A stretch of DNA of 64,000 nucleotides from Rhizobium sullae (GCF_900169785.1 NZ_FWER01000004.1:224900-288899), one strand, 5' to 3'. Positions 8,636 through 17,774 are shown, counted from the first letter of the stretch. The notes: generated by a model from the sequence alone, not told the origin. Numbers and translations are program-made.

Positions 8636-9688
8636 TCAGAGCCCGAGCATGCGGCGGTTCGCCGCTTGGTCCGTGCCGCTGCCGGCAAAATCGTCGAAGG
8701 CCTTCTCGGTGACGCGGATAATGTGTGCCTTGACGAAATCGGCGCCTTCACGCGCACCGTCTTCCGGATGCTTCAGCGCGCATTCCCATTCGACAACGGC
8801 CCAGCCGTCGAAATTGTTGGCGGTCATTTTCGAGAAGACGGCGCCGAAATCCACCTGGCCGTCGCCGAGCGAGCGGAAGCGGCCGGCACGTTCGACCCAG
8901 CCTTGGTAACCGCCATAGACGCCCTGACGCCCGGTCGGATTGAACTCCGCATCCTTGACGTGGAACATCTTGATGCGGTCCTTGTAGATATCGATGTTGT
9001 CCAGATAATCGAGGCACTGCAGGACATAGTGCGACGGGTCGTAGAGCATGTTGGCGCGCGGATGATTGCCGACGCGCTCCAGGAACATCTCATAGGTCAC
9101 ACCGTCATGCAGGTCTTCGCCCGGATGGATCTCATAGCAGACATCGACGCCTTGGGCATCGGCATGGTCGAGGATCGGCTTCCAGCGGCGGGCAAGCTCA
9201 TCGAAGGCCGTTTCGACAAGACCGGCTGGACGCTGCGGCCACGGATAGATGAAGGGCCAGGCAAGCGCGCCGGAAAAGGTGGCATGCGCCTTGATGCCGA
9301 GATGCTTGGAGGCCGTCAGCGCCATCTTCACCTGCTCGACTGCCCATTCCTGCCGCGCCTTCGGATTGCCGCGCACTTCCGGTGCGGCAAAGCCGTCGAA
9401 GGCCTCGTCATAGGCCGGATGCACGGCTACCAGCTGACCCTGGAGATGGGTCGAAAGCTCGGTGACCTCGACACCATTCTCGCGCGCCTTGCCGGCGAAT
9501 TCGTCGCAATAATCCTTGGAGCTGGCAGCCTTCTTCAGATCGATCAGCTGACCAGCCCACGTCGGAACCTGTACGCCCTTGTAGCCGACATCAGCCGCCC
9601 ATTTGGTGATTGAATCCCATGAGTTGAACGGCGCGGCGTCGCCCGCAAACTGCCCGAGGAACAGGCCAGGCCCTTTGATCGTCTTCAT
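8636..9688 (-). CDS. Sugar phosphate isomerase/epimerase-like TIM-barrel protein (AP_endonuc_2 family)
   Basis: The 350-residue protein has the xylose isomerase-like TIM barrel of the AP endonuclease 2 family. Likely metal ligands are visible in order: YEIHPGED, MLYDPSHYV, FHVKDAEF and VVEWEC. There is no signal peptide. Relatives include sugar epimerases and the eliminases or hydratases that act on 3-keto sugars made by Gfo/Idh/MocA dehydrogenases (YcjR, LgdB and DgpC types). The partner dehydrogenase lies immediately downstream. The ATG at 9688 is preceded by GGGAGGATTCTGAC. A LacI-type palindrome (9714-9727) lies just upstream, so the gene probably has its own regulated promoter after the transporter terminator. 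Confidence 0.85.
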   Translation of the reverse strand: MKTIKGPGLFLGQFAGDAAPFNSWDSITKWAADVGYKGVQVPTWAGQLIDLKKAASSKDYCDEFAGKARENGVEVTELSTHLQGQLVAVHPAYDEAFDGFAAPEVRGNPKARQEWAVEQVKMALTASKHLGIKAHATFSGALAWPFIYPWPQRPAGLVETAFDELARRWKPILDHADAQGVDVCYEIHPGEDLHDGVTYEMFLERVGNHPRANMLYDPSHYVLQCLDYLDNIDIYKDRIKMFHVKDAEFNPTGRQGVYGGYQGWVERAGRFRSLGDGQVDFGAVFSKMTANNFDGWAVVEWECALKHPEDGAREGADFVKAHIIRVTEKAFDDFAGSGTDQAANRRMLGL

Positions 9689-9713
9689 GTCAGAATCCTC
9701 CCTGATGATCGAC

Positions 9714-9727
9714 CGTAAACGTTTATG
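9714..9727. promoter_or_regulatory. Candidate LacI-family operator upstream of the isomerase gene
   Basis: CGTAAACGTTTATG is a near-perfect palindrome around a central CG and resembles TGTAAA-NN-TTTACA at 13603-13637. It lies 26-39 bases upstream of the isomerase start, so the same LacI regulator may control both promoters. Confidence 0.5.
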
Positions 9728-9886
9728 ATAACTTCCAACACGCGTTCTGGCGGGTGCAAGGCGCCTCCACGCTTCTTGCAGCAGATGTACCTGAAAAGCC
9801 GAAAGTCAAACCGAAGCGAACTAATCATGCCTGCCCGGAGGCTGCAAGAGGTACGTGCAGCAATCTTTGCTGCAGCGTGTGCGCAA

Positions 9887-9924
9887 ACAAAGAAAATGCG
9901 CCCGTCCTTGCGAACGGGCGCATT
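9887..9924 (-). terminator. Rho-independent terminator after the CUT2 binding-protein gene
   Basis: A perfect 11-base stem (AATGCGCCCGT at 9895-9905, ACGGGCGCATT at 9914-9924) with an 8-base loop is followed on the minus strand by TTTTCTTTG. It lies 13 bases past the binding-protein stop and closes the transporter transcript. Confidence 0.85.
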
Positions 9925-9936
9925 GCAGTCGGATGA

Positions 9937-10887
9937 TCAGAACGGAGAATCCGGGAAGTAGAAGTCCTTGGCGTTATCCTTGGTAACGAGCGTTGCGTCG
10001 AGAATGTAGGTGCCGCGGACAGGGACCTGATCGTAGAAATTCGCAGCCGTCATTTCCATCGCCGTGCCGACCATTGCCGGCGGATAAAGAACGTCGACCG
10101 GGATCAGCTTGTCGCCATCCATCACCTTCTTGACCATGTCCTTGGAGCCGGCGCCGGCGATGACATACTGAATGTCCGTACGCTTGGCCTGCTCGATGGC
10201 CTGCAGCACGCCGACGGCCATGTCGTCGTCCTGGCACCATACGACGTCGATCTTCTGATACTTCGTCAGATAGTCCTGCATGACCTTGAAGGCGTCGTCG
10301 CGGTTCCAGTTGCCGTATTGGCGATCAAGAACCTTAACGTTCGAACCGGCGATGCCCTTGTCGAAGCCGTCTTGGCGCTGCTGGTCGATCGGGATCGGCA
10401 GGCCGCGGATGACGACGACCTCCGCATCCGGCGTGTTTTCCTTGATGTACTTGCCGGCAACTTCGCCGAGCGCCGGGTTATTGCCGGCAACGTAGAGGTC
10501 ACGAACGGAATCGTCGTTGTTGCTCGGCGCACGGTCAACGAGCGCCACGAACTTGCCGGCGTCCTTGATTTCCTTAATGGCGTTGACGAGCGGATCCGGA
10601 TCCGACGGCAGGATGACCAGCGCGTCGATGCCCTGCGTGGCAAGATCCTGCACGGCGTTTGCCTGGCTTGCAGCATCCGGCGAGGTCTTGACGATAACGT
10701 TGAGGCCTGGATGCTCGGCCATCAGCAACTTGGCCACGCGTTCCGCATGAAACACGACGCCAGCAGTCCAGCCATGGTCGGCTGCTGGAATTGAAACGCC
10801 GATCGTTACCTTCTTGTCCTGGGCGTACGAGACGCCCGTGAGGACCGCCATGGCGGCGACGGCCAGCCCCATAATTCGTTTACGCAT
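9937..10887 (-). CDS. CUT2 (ribose-type) sugar ABC transporter periplasmic binding protein
   Basis: The 316-residue protein belongs to the RbsB/periplasmic-binding-protein type 1 family. A signal peptide covers about residues 1-23 (MRKRIMGLAVAAMAVLTG, cleavage near YAQ). Family features are VTIGVSIPAADHGWTAG, the repeated two-lobe Rossmann pattern, NAVQDLATQGIDALVILP, and DVVWCQDDDMAVGVLQA in the second lobe. It captures a monosaccharide or small glycoside for the permease and ATPase encoded upstream. The ATG at 10887 follows GGGAGAGA. It is the last gene of ATPase-permease-binding protein, with a strong terminator after it. Confidence 0.9.
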   Translation of the reverse strand: MRKRIMGLAVAAMAVLTGVSYAQDKKVTIGVSIPAADHGWTAGVVFHAERVAKLLMAEHPGLNVIVKTSPDAASQANAVQDLATQGIDALVILPSDPDPLVNAIKEIKDAGKFVALVDRAPSNNDDSVRDLYVAGNNPALGEVAGKYIKENTPDAEVVVIRGLPIPIDQQRQDGFDKGIAGSNVKVLDRQYGNWNRDDAFKVMQDYLTKYQKIDVVWCQDDDMAVGVLQAIEQAKRTDIQYVIAGAGSKDMVKKVMDGDKLIPVDVLYPPAMVGTAMEMTAANFYDQVPVRGTYILDATLVTKDNAKDFYFPDSPF

Positions 10888-10954
10888 TTTTCTCTCTCCC
10901 AAATAATGACTGGGCCTATCGATCGAGGACCGGGCGACCCATAAACCCGGCTAT

Positions 10955-11965
10955 TCACGGTTTGCGCACCAGCGACCGCTGAACCAGCATGGCGATGATG
11001 ATGATCGCCCCCTGGATGGCACCGATCAGGTATTCGCTGATAAAATTCGAAAGCAGCATGATGTTGCCGACGAGTTCGAGAATGAAGGCGCCGCAGATCG
11101 TGCCCCAGACCCGGCCCGCGCCACCCTTGAGCGCCGTGCCGCCGACCACCACGGCGGTGATCGCCTGCAACTCCCAGAGGATGCCGGTCGTCGCCGATGT
11201 CGAGCCAAGCCGCGGCACGTAGAGAAGCACGGCGATGGCTACGCACAGGCCCTGGATGACGAAGGCGATGGTACGCACACGGTTGACGGCGATGCCGGAA
11301 TAACGCGCCACATCGCTGCTGGAGCCGACCGCCACGACATGCCGTCCATAGCGGGTGCGGTAGAGGACGAAGGCTGCAACGCCGGTGACGGCAAGGATCA
11401 CGGCGATCGGAACCGGCACGCCGAGGATGGAGCCAAAATAGGCCGGACGGTAGAGCGTCTGCAGTTCAGGCTCGCGCAGCGTGATGGCCCCGCCCTGCGA
11501 AAGCCAGGTGGTCAAGCCGCGATAGACGCCCATGGTGCCAAGCGTCGCGATGAAAGGCTCGATCTTGCCGACGGTGGTGATGAGACCGTTCGCGAGCCCG
11601 CATGACGCGCCGATCACAATCGTAAGCACGACAGCAGCCGTCAGCATCAGCGCCGGATCGGCGATCGCTCCGGAATTCATGAACAGGATCATCAGGCTGG
11701 CGACGAAAGCGACCATCGACCCCACGGAAAGGTCCAGGTCGCCCGCAGAGATCACGAAGGTCGCGCCGACCGCGATGATGGCAATGAAAGCGCTTCTCGT
11801 CGCGACGTTTGCAAGGTTCGTGATGCCGATGAAATTCGGATTGACCAGCGCGCCAACCACGAGAAGCAAAGCCAATGCCGCAAAGGGCGCGACCGCCCGA
11901 AGATCGACATCGCGCCACAATCGGCGCCGACTTTCTTTTTCGCTGCTTTCCTCACTTGCACTCAT
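10955..11965 (-). CDS. CUT2 sugar ABC transporter permease (RbsC-like)
   Basis: The 336-residue integral membrane protein has about 8-10 hydrophobic helices and an RbsC/FrcC-like core, including GDLDLSVGSMVAF, FIATLGTMGVYRG and the C-terminal TALKGGAGRVWGTICGAFIL segment. It forms the channel for sugar import with the double-domain ATPase encoded upstream. The start MSAS at 11965 was chosen over an upstream TTG because the GGGAGG site would touch the TTG directly. A 73-base gap separates it from the ATPase gene. The charged N-terminus before the first helix is normal for this family. Confidence 0.9.
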   Translation of the reverse strand: MSASEESSEKESRRRLWRDVDLRAVAPFAALALLLVVGALVNPNFIGITNLANVATRSAFIAIIAVGATFVISAGDLDLSVGSMVAFVASLMILFMNSGAIADPALMLTAAVVLTIVIGASCGLANGLITTVGKIEPFIATLGTMGVYRGLTTWLSQGGAITLREPELQTLYRPAYFGSILGVPVPIAVILAVTGVAAFVLYRTRYGRHVVAVGSSSDVARYSGIAVNRVRTIAFVIQGLCVAIAVLLYVPRLGSTSATTGILWELQAITAVVVGGTALKGGAGRVWGTICGAFILELVGNIMLLSNFISEYLIGAIQGAIIIIAMLVQRSLVRKP

Positions 11966-12038
11966 GCTCAAAACCAACCTCCCGTCCCATTGCCCCTGGG
12001 AATTCGCCCGCTACGCCTCGACCGGATATTTCACCTGG

Positions 12039-13565
12039 TCAGGCAGCAATCTTCTTTTTCAATCCCGCCGCGTAGCGCATGATTTCCTGTTCGGAGATTT
12101 CATCACCCTCCAGAATGCCAACGACCCGCCCTTCGCGCATCACGGCAATACGCGTGCAAAGCCCGATCACCTCCGGCATCTCCGAAGAGACCACGATGAT
12201 CGAATGGCCATCACGGGCCAGAGCCGAAATGAAATGGTAGATCTGCTGCTTGGTGCCGACATCGATGCCGCGGGTCGGCTCGTCTATGATGATGATCTGC
12301 GGCTCGATCTCCATGACTTTGGCCAGAAGCAATTTCTGCTGGTTGCCACCGGACATGCGGCCGGCAACGATGTTGCCGTCCCTGACACGAATGTCGAAGC
12401 GGCGGCGCGCTCTCGCCATCGCAGAGGCTTCACTCGCGGCGCTCAGATAGCCAAACCGGCCATGCTTGTCCAAGGATTGCAGCGTAAGATTGGCGATCAT
12501 GCCGGAATTGAGAAGCAGTCCCTTAGATTTGCGGTCCTTGGTCATATAGGCCAAGCCCGCGCGGTTTGCGGCATGAACATCGTGCGCGGGCACGGACTGC
12601 CCGTTGACCGTGACTTCGCCAGCCGAGCGCGAGCGCAGACCCATGATCGCCTCCATAAGCTCGGTGCGGCCGGAGCCAATCAAGCCGGAAAAGCCGAAGA
12701 TCTCGCCCCTCCGGACCTCGAAACTCGCATCACGGACATAGTGGGTCGATACGGACTTGACGCTGAGAACAATCACTTCGTCGACATTGGGCTCATGCTT
12801 GGCAGGATATAGGCTGGAGAGTTCGCGCCCGACCATCAATTGGGCGATCGATTCACCGTCTAGGATGGAGGTGGGCGAGGTCTTCACCCATTGGCCATCG
12901 CGCAGCACGGTGACCCGGTCCGTCAGTTCCATGACTTCGTCAAGCTTGTGGGAAACGAAAACGAAACTCGTTCCCTTGTCGCGAAGCTTGCGCACCTGTT
13001 TGAACAGGCTGTTGATCTCCTCGCGAGAGAGCACGGCGGTCGGCTCGTCCATGAACACGATCCGCGCATTGCGGCTGATCGCCTTGGCGATCTCCACCAT
13101 CTGCTTGTCGGCGATCGAGAGCGTGCTGATCTGCGCATTCACGTCGACATGCGAGCCGAGAAGATCGAGGACACGCCGCGCTTCAGCACGCATATACTTG
13201 CGGTCGAGGACGCCCAAACGCGTGACCTCGCGGCCGAGAAACAGGCTCTCGGTGACGGTCAGATGTTCGGCGAGATTGAATTCCTGATGGATGATGACGA
13301 TGCCGAGCGCTTCGGCGGCACCATTGGGCGGCAGCTTCACCGGCTTGCCGTCGAGCAGGATTTCGCCGGAGCTTGGCTCTTCGAAACCGGAAAGGATCTT
13401 GACGAGGGTGGATTTGCCGGCACCGTTTTCGCCCATCAGCGCATGGATTTCGCCGGCGCGAAGATCGAAATTGACGCTGAAAAGGACCTGCACGCCGCTG
13501 AACGACTTGCTAATTCGCCTTGCGGACAGCACCACCGCGCCGTCGTCGACGGTCTCCGGACCCAT
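12039..13565 (-). CDS. CUT2 sugar ABC transporter ATP-binding protein with two ABC domains (RbsA-like)
   Basis: The 508-residue protein carries two fused ABC domains. Domain one has Walker A GENGAGKSTL, a degenerate signature LSIADKQMVEIAKA and Walker B VFMDEPTAVLS. Domain two has a degenerate Walker A (GLIGSGRTEL), signature MSGGNQQKLLLAK and Walker B IIIDEPTRGID. This asymmetry is standard in RbsA/MglA-type ATPases. The ATG at 13565 follows GGAGGGAATA, which favours it over an ATG 12 bases upstream. It is the first gene of the transporter operon, directly downstream of two tandem LacI-type operators and divergent from the regulator gene. Confidence 0.93.
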   Translation of the reverse strand: MGPETVDDGAVVLSARRISKSFSGVQVLFSVNFDLRAGEIHALMGENGAGKSTLVKILSGFEEPSSGEILLDGKPVKLPPNGAAEALGIVIIHQEFNLAEHLTVTESLFLGREVTRLGVLDRKYMRAEARRVLDLLGSHVDVNAQISTLSIADKQMVEIAKAISRNARIVFMDEPTAVLSREEINSLFKQVRKLRDKGTSFVFVSHKLDEVMELTDRVTVLRDGQWVKTSPTSILDGESIAQLMVGRELSSLYPAKHEPNVDEVIVLSVKSVSTHYVRDASFEVRRGEIFGFSGLIGSGRTELMEAIMGLRSRSAGEVTVNGQSVPAHDVHAANRAGLAYMTKDRKSKGLLLNSGMIANLTLQSLDKHGRFGYLSAASEASAMARARRRFDIRVRDGNIVAGRMSGGNQQKLLLAKVMEIEPQIIIIDEPTRGIDVGTKQQIYHFISALARDGHSIIVVSSEMPEVIGLCTRIAVMREGRVVGILEGDEISEQEIMRYAAGLKKKIAA

Positions 13566-13602
13566 TATTCCCTCCATACGGCTCCCGTCCGCTGACGGAT
13601 TG

Positions 13603-13637
13603 TGTAAACCTTTACATTGCCCATGTAAAGGTTTACA
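13603..13637. promoter_or_regulatory. Two tandem LacI-family operators
   Basis: TGTAAACCTTTACA (13603-13616) and TGTAAAGGTTTACA (13624-13637) are each TGTAAA-NN-TTTACA palindromes and are mirror images of one another. Their centres are 21 bases apart, two helical turns, so dimers would bind the same face. They lie 38-72 bases upstream of the ATPase start and about 100 bases upstream of the divergent lacI-type gene. Confidence 0.8.
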
Positions 13638-13732
13638 TCATAGCCCACACGGCAATTTTTCAGCGTCGCCTTTGACCTTCGGGGAAGTCTGTGTAGTGTC
13701 CCGGGTCAAGACGAGACCCAAGGCAGAGCGCA

Positions 13733-14764
13733 GTGTCGAATTCCAGCCCCGCAACAATCGAAGATGTCGCCCGAATTGCCCAGGTTTCGATTGCAACGGT
13801 CTCCCGCGCAATCCATATGCCTGAGAAAGTCGCGAACTCGACGCGCCTCAAAGTCAATCAGGCAATCGCCATCACCGGCTACACAACGAATGCGATGGCG
13901 CGCAGCCTGCGGCTCGGGCGCTCGAACATGATTCTTGTCGTCGCGCCTGACATCGGCGATCCGAATTTCTCCAACATCTTGATCGGACTGGAGAATGAGG
14001 CGCGCGCACATGGCTACGGCATCCTTATCGGCCATACGCAGAATGATGCGCAACGCGGCCTCGAATATCTGAAATTCCTGAATTCCAACCAAGCGGCCGG
14101 GCTGATCCTCTTCACCGGCATCCTGCCCTTCGGCCATCAGACGATGACGGCGCGCCTGCCGCCCAGCGTTGGCGTATTCGAGCCGGTCTTCAACGGTGGT
14201 ATTCCCTATGTCGGCGTCGACGATACCGCCGGAGCCCGCAAGGCAGTTGATCTGCTGATTGCTGAGGGCCACCAGAAGATCGCCTTCATCGGCGATTCGC
14301 GCACCCGCCTGGCCTATAGCCGACGGCGCATGGGTTATGACGCGGGACTGGATGCCGCAGGCATCGGTGCCGATCTTCGAATTGTCTTCGAAGGTGACGG
14401 CACGATCGAAAGCGGACGACTGGCGGTCGAACAACTTTTCATGCGCGATACCCTGCCGACGGCCTTCATGTGCGTCAACGATCAGACAGCGATCGGCGTG
14501 ATAATAGGCCTCGGTGCGCGCGGCTACGATATTCCACGGGATTTTTCCGTGACCGGCTTCGACGACGTGCCGCAGGCGGTCTTCATATCGCCATCGCTGA
14601 CGACGATCCGCCAGCCACGCACAGCCATCGGCAAGCATGCCATGGCGCTCCTGCTCGAACTCCTGTCAGACGGCCAGCCAGCCGAGACAGAAATCCTGCT
14701 CAGACCCGATCTGGTGGTCCGCAACTCGGTCTCCGCGCCCTCGCGCAACTGGACGTGGAAGTAG
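13733..14764 (+). CDS. LacI-family transcriptional repressor of the CUT2 transporter block
   Basis: The 343-residue regulator has an N-terminal helix-turn-helix at about residues 8-27 (TIEDVARIAQVSIATVSRAI), the hinge MARSLRLGRSNMILVV, and a periplasmic-binding-protein-like ligand domain with CVNDQTAIGVIIGL and VTGFDDVPQAV. It starts with GTG at 13733. It is divergent from the transporter operon, and the tandem TGTAAA-NN-TTTACA palindromes between them are its probable operators, so it should repress the importer and itself until the sugar binds. A similar palindrome upstream of the isomerase gene suggests it also controls the catabolic genes. Confidence 0.92.
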   Translation: MSNSSPATIEDVARIAQVSIATVSRAIHMPEKVANSTRLKVNQAIAITGYTTNAMARSLRLGRSNMILVVAPDIGDPNFSNILIGLENEARAHGYGILIGHTQNDAQRGLEYLKFLNSNQAAGLILFTGILPFGHQTMTARLPPSVGVFEPVFNGGIPYVGVDDTAGARKAVDLLIAEGHQKIAFIGDSRTRLAYSRRRMGYDAGLDAAGIGADLRIVFEGDGTIESGRLAVEQLFMRDTLPTAFMCVNDQTAIGVIIGLGARGYDIPRDFSVTGFDDVPQAVFISPSLTTIRQPRTAIGKHAMALLLELLSDGQPAETEILLRPDLVVRNSVSAPSRNWTWK

Positions 14765-14773
14765 GACAGACGG

Positions 14774-14802
14774 CGGCGGCAGCCGAATGAAAGCTGCCGC
14801 CG
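14774..14802. terminator. GC-rich hairpin between convergent lacI-type gene and xylA
   Basis: CGGCGGCAGC (14774-14783) pairs perfectly with GCTGCCGCCG (14793-14802) around a 9-base loop. No T-run follows on either strand, so it is a weak terminator candidate or a processing/stability hairpin for both convergent transcripts. Confidence 0.4.
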
Positions 14803-14812
14803 GCCGCATCGC

Positions 14813-16123
14813 TCAAACGTAGCGGTTGACGACGTTTTCCAGCAGTTCCTGCTTTCCGGACTTCGGTTGCGGATTGATGTCTTTGCTCTCGACCCAACCG
14901 GCGATCTGCTCCAGCGAGTATTCGCCGCGCAGCAGCTTTTGGCCTTCGGCGGTGTTCCAGCCGGCGTAACGGTCTTCGAGCGGCTTGGAGAGAGCCTTGT
15001 CCTCGATCATTTTGGCCGCCGCCTTGAGACCGCGGGCGCAGCAATCCATGCCGCCGATGTGGCCGATCAGCAAGTCTTCCGGATCGAGCGACTGGCGGCG
15101 GAGCTTGGAGTCGAAGTTCGTGCCGCCGGTCTTGAAGCCGCCGCCTGCCAGGACGTGGTAGTAGGCGAGCGCCATTTCCGGAACGTTGTTCGGGAACTGG
15201 TCAGTATCCCAGCCGGACTGGTAATCGTTGCGGTTCATGTCAATCGAGCCGAAGATGCCGAGCGCGTTGGCAAGCGCCAGCTCGTGCTCGAAGGAATGGC
15301 CGGCGAGGATCGCATGGCCCTGCTCGATGTTGACCTTCACTTCGTTTTCGAGGCCGTTCTTCTTCAGGAAGCCGTAAACCGTCGCAACATCGTAGTCGTA
15401 CTGGTGCTTGGTCGGCTCCTGCGGCTTCGGCTCGATGAGGATCGTGCCCTTGAAGCCGATCTTGTGCTTGTATTCGACGACGAGGTTGAGGAAGCGGCCG
15501 AGCTGGTCGAGTTCGCGCATGAGATCAGTGTTCAGCAGCGTCTCATAGCCTTCGCGGCCGCCCCATAGAACGTAGTTTTCGCCGCCGAGCTTCTGCGTCG
15601 CATCCATGCAGGTCTTCACCGTCGCAGCCGAAAATGCAAAGACATCCGGATCCGGATTGGTCGCAGCCCCGGACATGAAGCGGCGGTTGGAGAAGAGATT
15701 CGCTGTGCCCCAGAGCAGCTTGACGCCGGACGCCACCTGCTTCTCGGCGAAGTAGTCGACGATCTCGTTGAGGTTCTTCGTGTTCTCCGCAAAGTTCTTG
15801 CCTTCCGGACGCACGTCGGCGTCATGGAAGCAATAGAACGGCGTTCCGAGCAGTTGGAAGAATTCGAAAGCGACGTCGGCCTTTAGCTTCGCAGCCTTCA
15901 TCGTGTCTTCGAACCACGGACGCAGGAAGGTCTGGCCGCCGAAGGGGTCGCCACCCGGCCAGGTGAAAGTGTGCCAGTAGGCAACCGCGAAGCGCAGATG
16001 GTCTTCCATGCGCTTGCCCATGACAATTTCGTCGGGCTGGTAGTGGCGGAAGGCCAGCGGATTGGTGCTATCCGGCCCTTCATATTTCACTTTCTGGATG
16101 TCGCCGAAAAATCCGGTGCTCAT
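14813..16123 (-). CDS. xylA: Xylose isomerase
   Basis: The 436-residue xylose isomerase is full length for the class II enzymes. It converts D-xylose to D-xylulose in the cytoplasm. The catalytic histidine lies in [13 protein letters not shown] (H100). Metal-ligand motifs [25 protein letters not shown] and [18 protein letters not shown] are intact, followed by GSIDMNRND and TGGTNFDSK. The start [10 protein letters not shown] at 16123 follows AAGGAGA. It lies downstream of xylB and a LacI-type gene on the same strand, with a 180-base gap containing a repeat element. It may therefore be transcribed from its own promoter or by readthrough. Confidence 0.97.
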   Translation of the reverse strand: MSTGFFGDIQKVKYEGPDSTNPLAFRHYQPDEIVMGKRMEDHLRFAVAYWHTFTWPGGDPFGGQTFLRPWFEDTMKAAKLKADVAFEFFQLLGTPFYCFHDADVRPEGKNFAENTKNLNEIVDYFAEKQVASGVKLLWGTANLFSNRRFMSGAATNPDPDVFAFSAATVKTCMDATQKLGGENYVLWGGREGYETLLNTDLMRELDQLGRFLNLVVEYKHKIGFKGTILIEPKPQEPTKHQYDYDVATVYGFLKKNGLENEVKVNIEQGHAILAGHSFEHELALANALGIFGSIDMNRNDYQSGWDTDQFPNNVPEMALAYYHVLAGGGFKTGGTNFDSKLRRQSLDPEDLLIGHIGGMDCCARGLKAAAKMIEDKALSKPLEDRYAGWNTAEGQKLLRGEYSLEQIAGWVESKDINPQPKSGKQELLENVVNRYV

Positions 16124-16162
16124 GGTTTTGTCTCCTTGGGTTTCAAATTGTTGTTCTGCCAG

Positions 16163-16296
16163 ACGGCCCCCTCGTCCGCCTGCCGGCACCTTCTCCCAGT
16201 TGGGAGAAGAGACCCGCTGCAACATCGCGCCTCTTTCGAAGCCGGTTCTGCGAGGCTCCCCCTCTCCCCTCGGGGAGAGGGTAGTGTGAGGGGGCT
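16163..16296. repeat. RIME-like element between xylB and xylA (copy 4)
   Basis: It contains CTTCTCCCA-GTT-GGGAGAAG (around 16190-16209) and CCTCTCCCC-TC-GGGGAGAGG (16261-16280), with flanking CTCGTCCG and GTGAGGGGG motifs like the other copies. It sits between two genes of one sugar pathway. Confidence 0.6.
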
Positions 16297-16303
16297 ATCC
16301 GAA

Positions 16304-17758
16304 CTAATGCACCAGCGATTTGATCGCCGGATAAAGCGCCCGGTAGCGTCTGTAGGCATCCTCATACGTACCGCTCAAAGCCGCGACCGGCTCGATCGTT
16401 CCTGCCGTCTTTGGCGGCGTGCATACGGCAACCGGATCGGCACGTGTGGCCGCAATCAGGCCGAGGCGGGCGGCACCGAAGGCCGCGCCGAAATCGCCGT
16501 CCGCCGGCAGGTCTACCGGGACGCCAAGCGCCGTTGCGATCGACGCCAGCCAGTAGCGCGAGCGTGAACCGCCACCGATGGCGGTAACGCGGGAAATATC
16601 CGTGCCTGCCGAACGCAGGGCTTCAAGATTGTCGCGGATGGCGAAGGACACGCCTTCGAGCACCGCCTGCGTCAGCACCACCCGGCTGCTTTCATGCTCA
16701 AGGCCGATGAAGGCGCCGCGTATGACGGCATCATTGTGCGGCGTGCGCTCGCCTGAAAGATAAGGAAGAAAGGTGACGCCGGATGGTGCCTTCAGCGCCT
16801 CGCCGAGTTCGTTCGTGAGGTCTGCGGCGGATTTGCCGGTGACGTTCGAATGCCAGTTCAAGGCATCGGTGGCCGAGAGAATGACGCCCATCTGATGCCA
16901 GGTGTTCGGCAGTGCGTGGCAGAAGGCATGGACCGCACTCTCTGGCTTCGGCAGATAGGCGGAATTCGCCGCGAAAAGAACGCCGGAGGTGCCGAGCGAG
17001 ACGAAGGCCGCCCCATGACTGACCGTGCCCATGCCGCAGGCAGATGCCGCATTGTCCCCTGCCCCGCCGGCAACGACGACATCGCCCGCAATGCCCCACT
17101 TGGCGGCAAGTTCGCCGCGTAGTTTGCCGGCCTGCTCAGTCCCTTCGACCAGCTTAGGCATCTGATTCTCGTCGAGACCCGTCGCAGCCAGAAGCTCCGG
17201 CGACCATTTGCGCTTGCCAGTGTCGAGCCATGACGTGCCTGCCGAGTCCGACATTTCCGACATGTGCTCACCGGTCAGCCAGAGCCGCAAATAGTCCTTC
17301 GGCAGCAGCACCCAGCGTACCTTGGCGAAGACTTCCGGCTCGTTTTTGGCGATCCAGGCAAGCTTCGGCGCGGTGAAGCCGGGAAAGACGATGTTACCGG
17401 TGAGCCTACGGAACCTCGCATCCGCATCCAGCGCTGCAGCCTCAACGTGAGAACGCGTATCGTTCCAGAGAATGCAGGGACGAAGCACCTTGTCATCGGC
17501 GTCGAGCAGCGTCGCGCCGTGCATCTGGCCGGAAAGGCCAACACCCTTGACGGCCGCAAATTCCTTCGGATGTTTGCCCTTCAGGCCCGCTACTGCCTCC
17601 TCCGTCGCACGAATCCAATGCGACGGTTCTTGTTCCGACCAGCCGGAATGCGGACGCGCAACCTCGAGCGAACCATTCGCCGAGCCGATGATCTTCTGAT
17701 TGCCGTCGATGAGCATCGCCTTGACGCCCGAGGTTCCGAGATCGAGACCCAGATACAT
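16304..17758 (-). CDS. xylB: Xylulokinase
   Basis: The 484-residue FGGY-family kinase phosphorylates D-xylulose to xylulose 5-phosphate, which feeds the pentose phosphate pathway. The N-terminal phosphate-binding motif is GLDLGTSGVKAMLID. Other signatures are VKGVGLSGQMHGATLLD, VVAGGAGDNAASACGMG and the C-terminal ATP-binding AIGGGSRSRYW. The length fits XylB. The ATG at 17758 follows AAGGAG at about six bases. It begins only 16 bases after the LacI-type gene stop, so the two are very likely cotranscribed, with xylA downstream. Confidence 0.95.
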   Translation of the reverse strand: MYLGLDLGTSGVKAMLIDGNQKIIGSANGSLEVARPHSGWSEQEPSHWIRATEEAVAGLKGKHPKEFAAVKGVGLSGQMHGATLLDADDKVLRPCILWNDTRSHVEAAALDADARFRRLTGNIVFPGFTAPKLAWIAKNEPEVFAKVRWVLLPKDYLRLWLTGEHMSEMSDSAGTSWLDTGKRKWSPELLAATGLDENQMPKLVEGTEQAGKLRGELAAKWGIAGDVVVAGGAGDNAASACGMGTVSHGAAFVSLGTSGVLFAANSAYLPKPESAVHAFCHALPNTWHQMGVILSATDALNWHSNVTGKSAADLTNELGEALKAPSGVTFLPYLSGERTPHNDAVIRGAFIGLEHESSRVVLTQAVLEGVSFAIRDNLEALRSAGTDISRVTAIGGGSRSRYWLASIATALGVPVDLPADGDFGAAFGAARLGLIAATRADPVAVCTPPKTAGTIEPVAALSGTYEDAYRRYRALYPAIKSLVH

Positions 17759-17774
17759 GTCATTCTCCTTGCCG

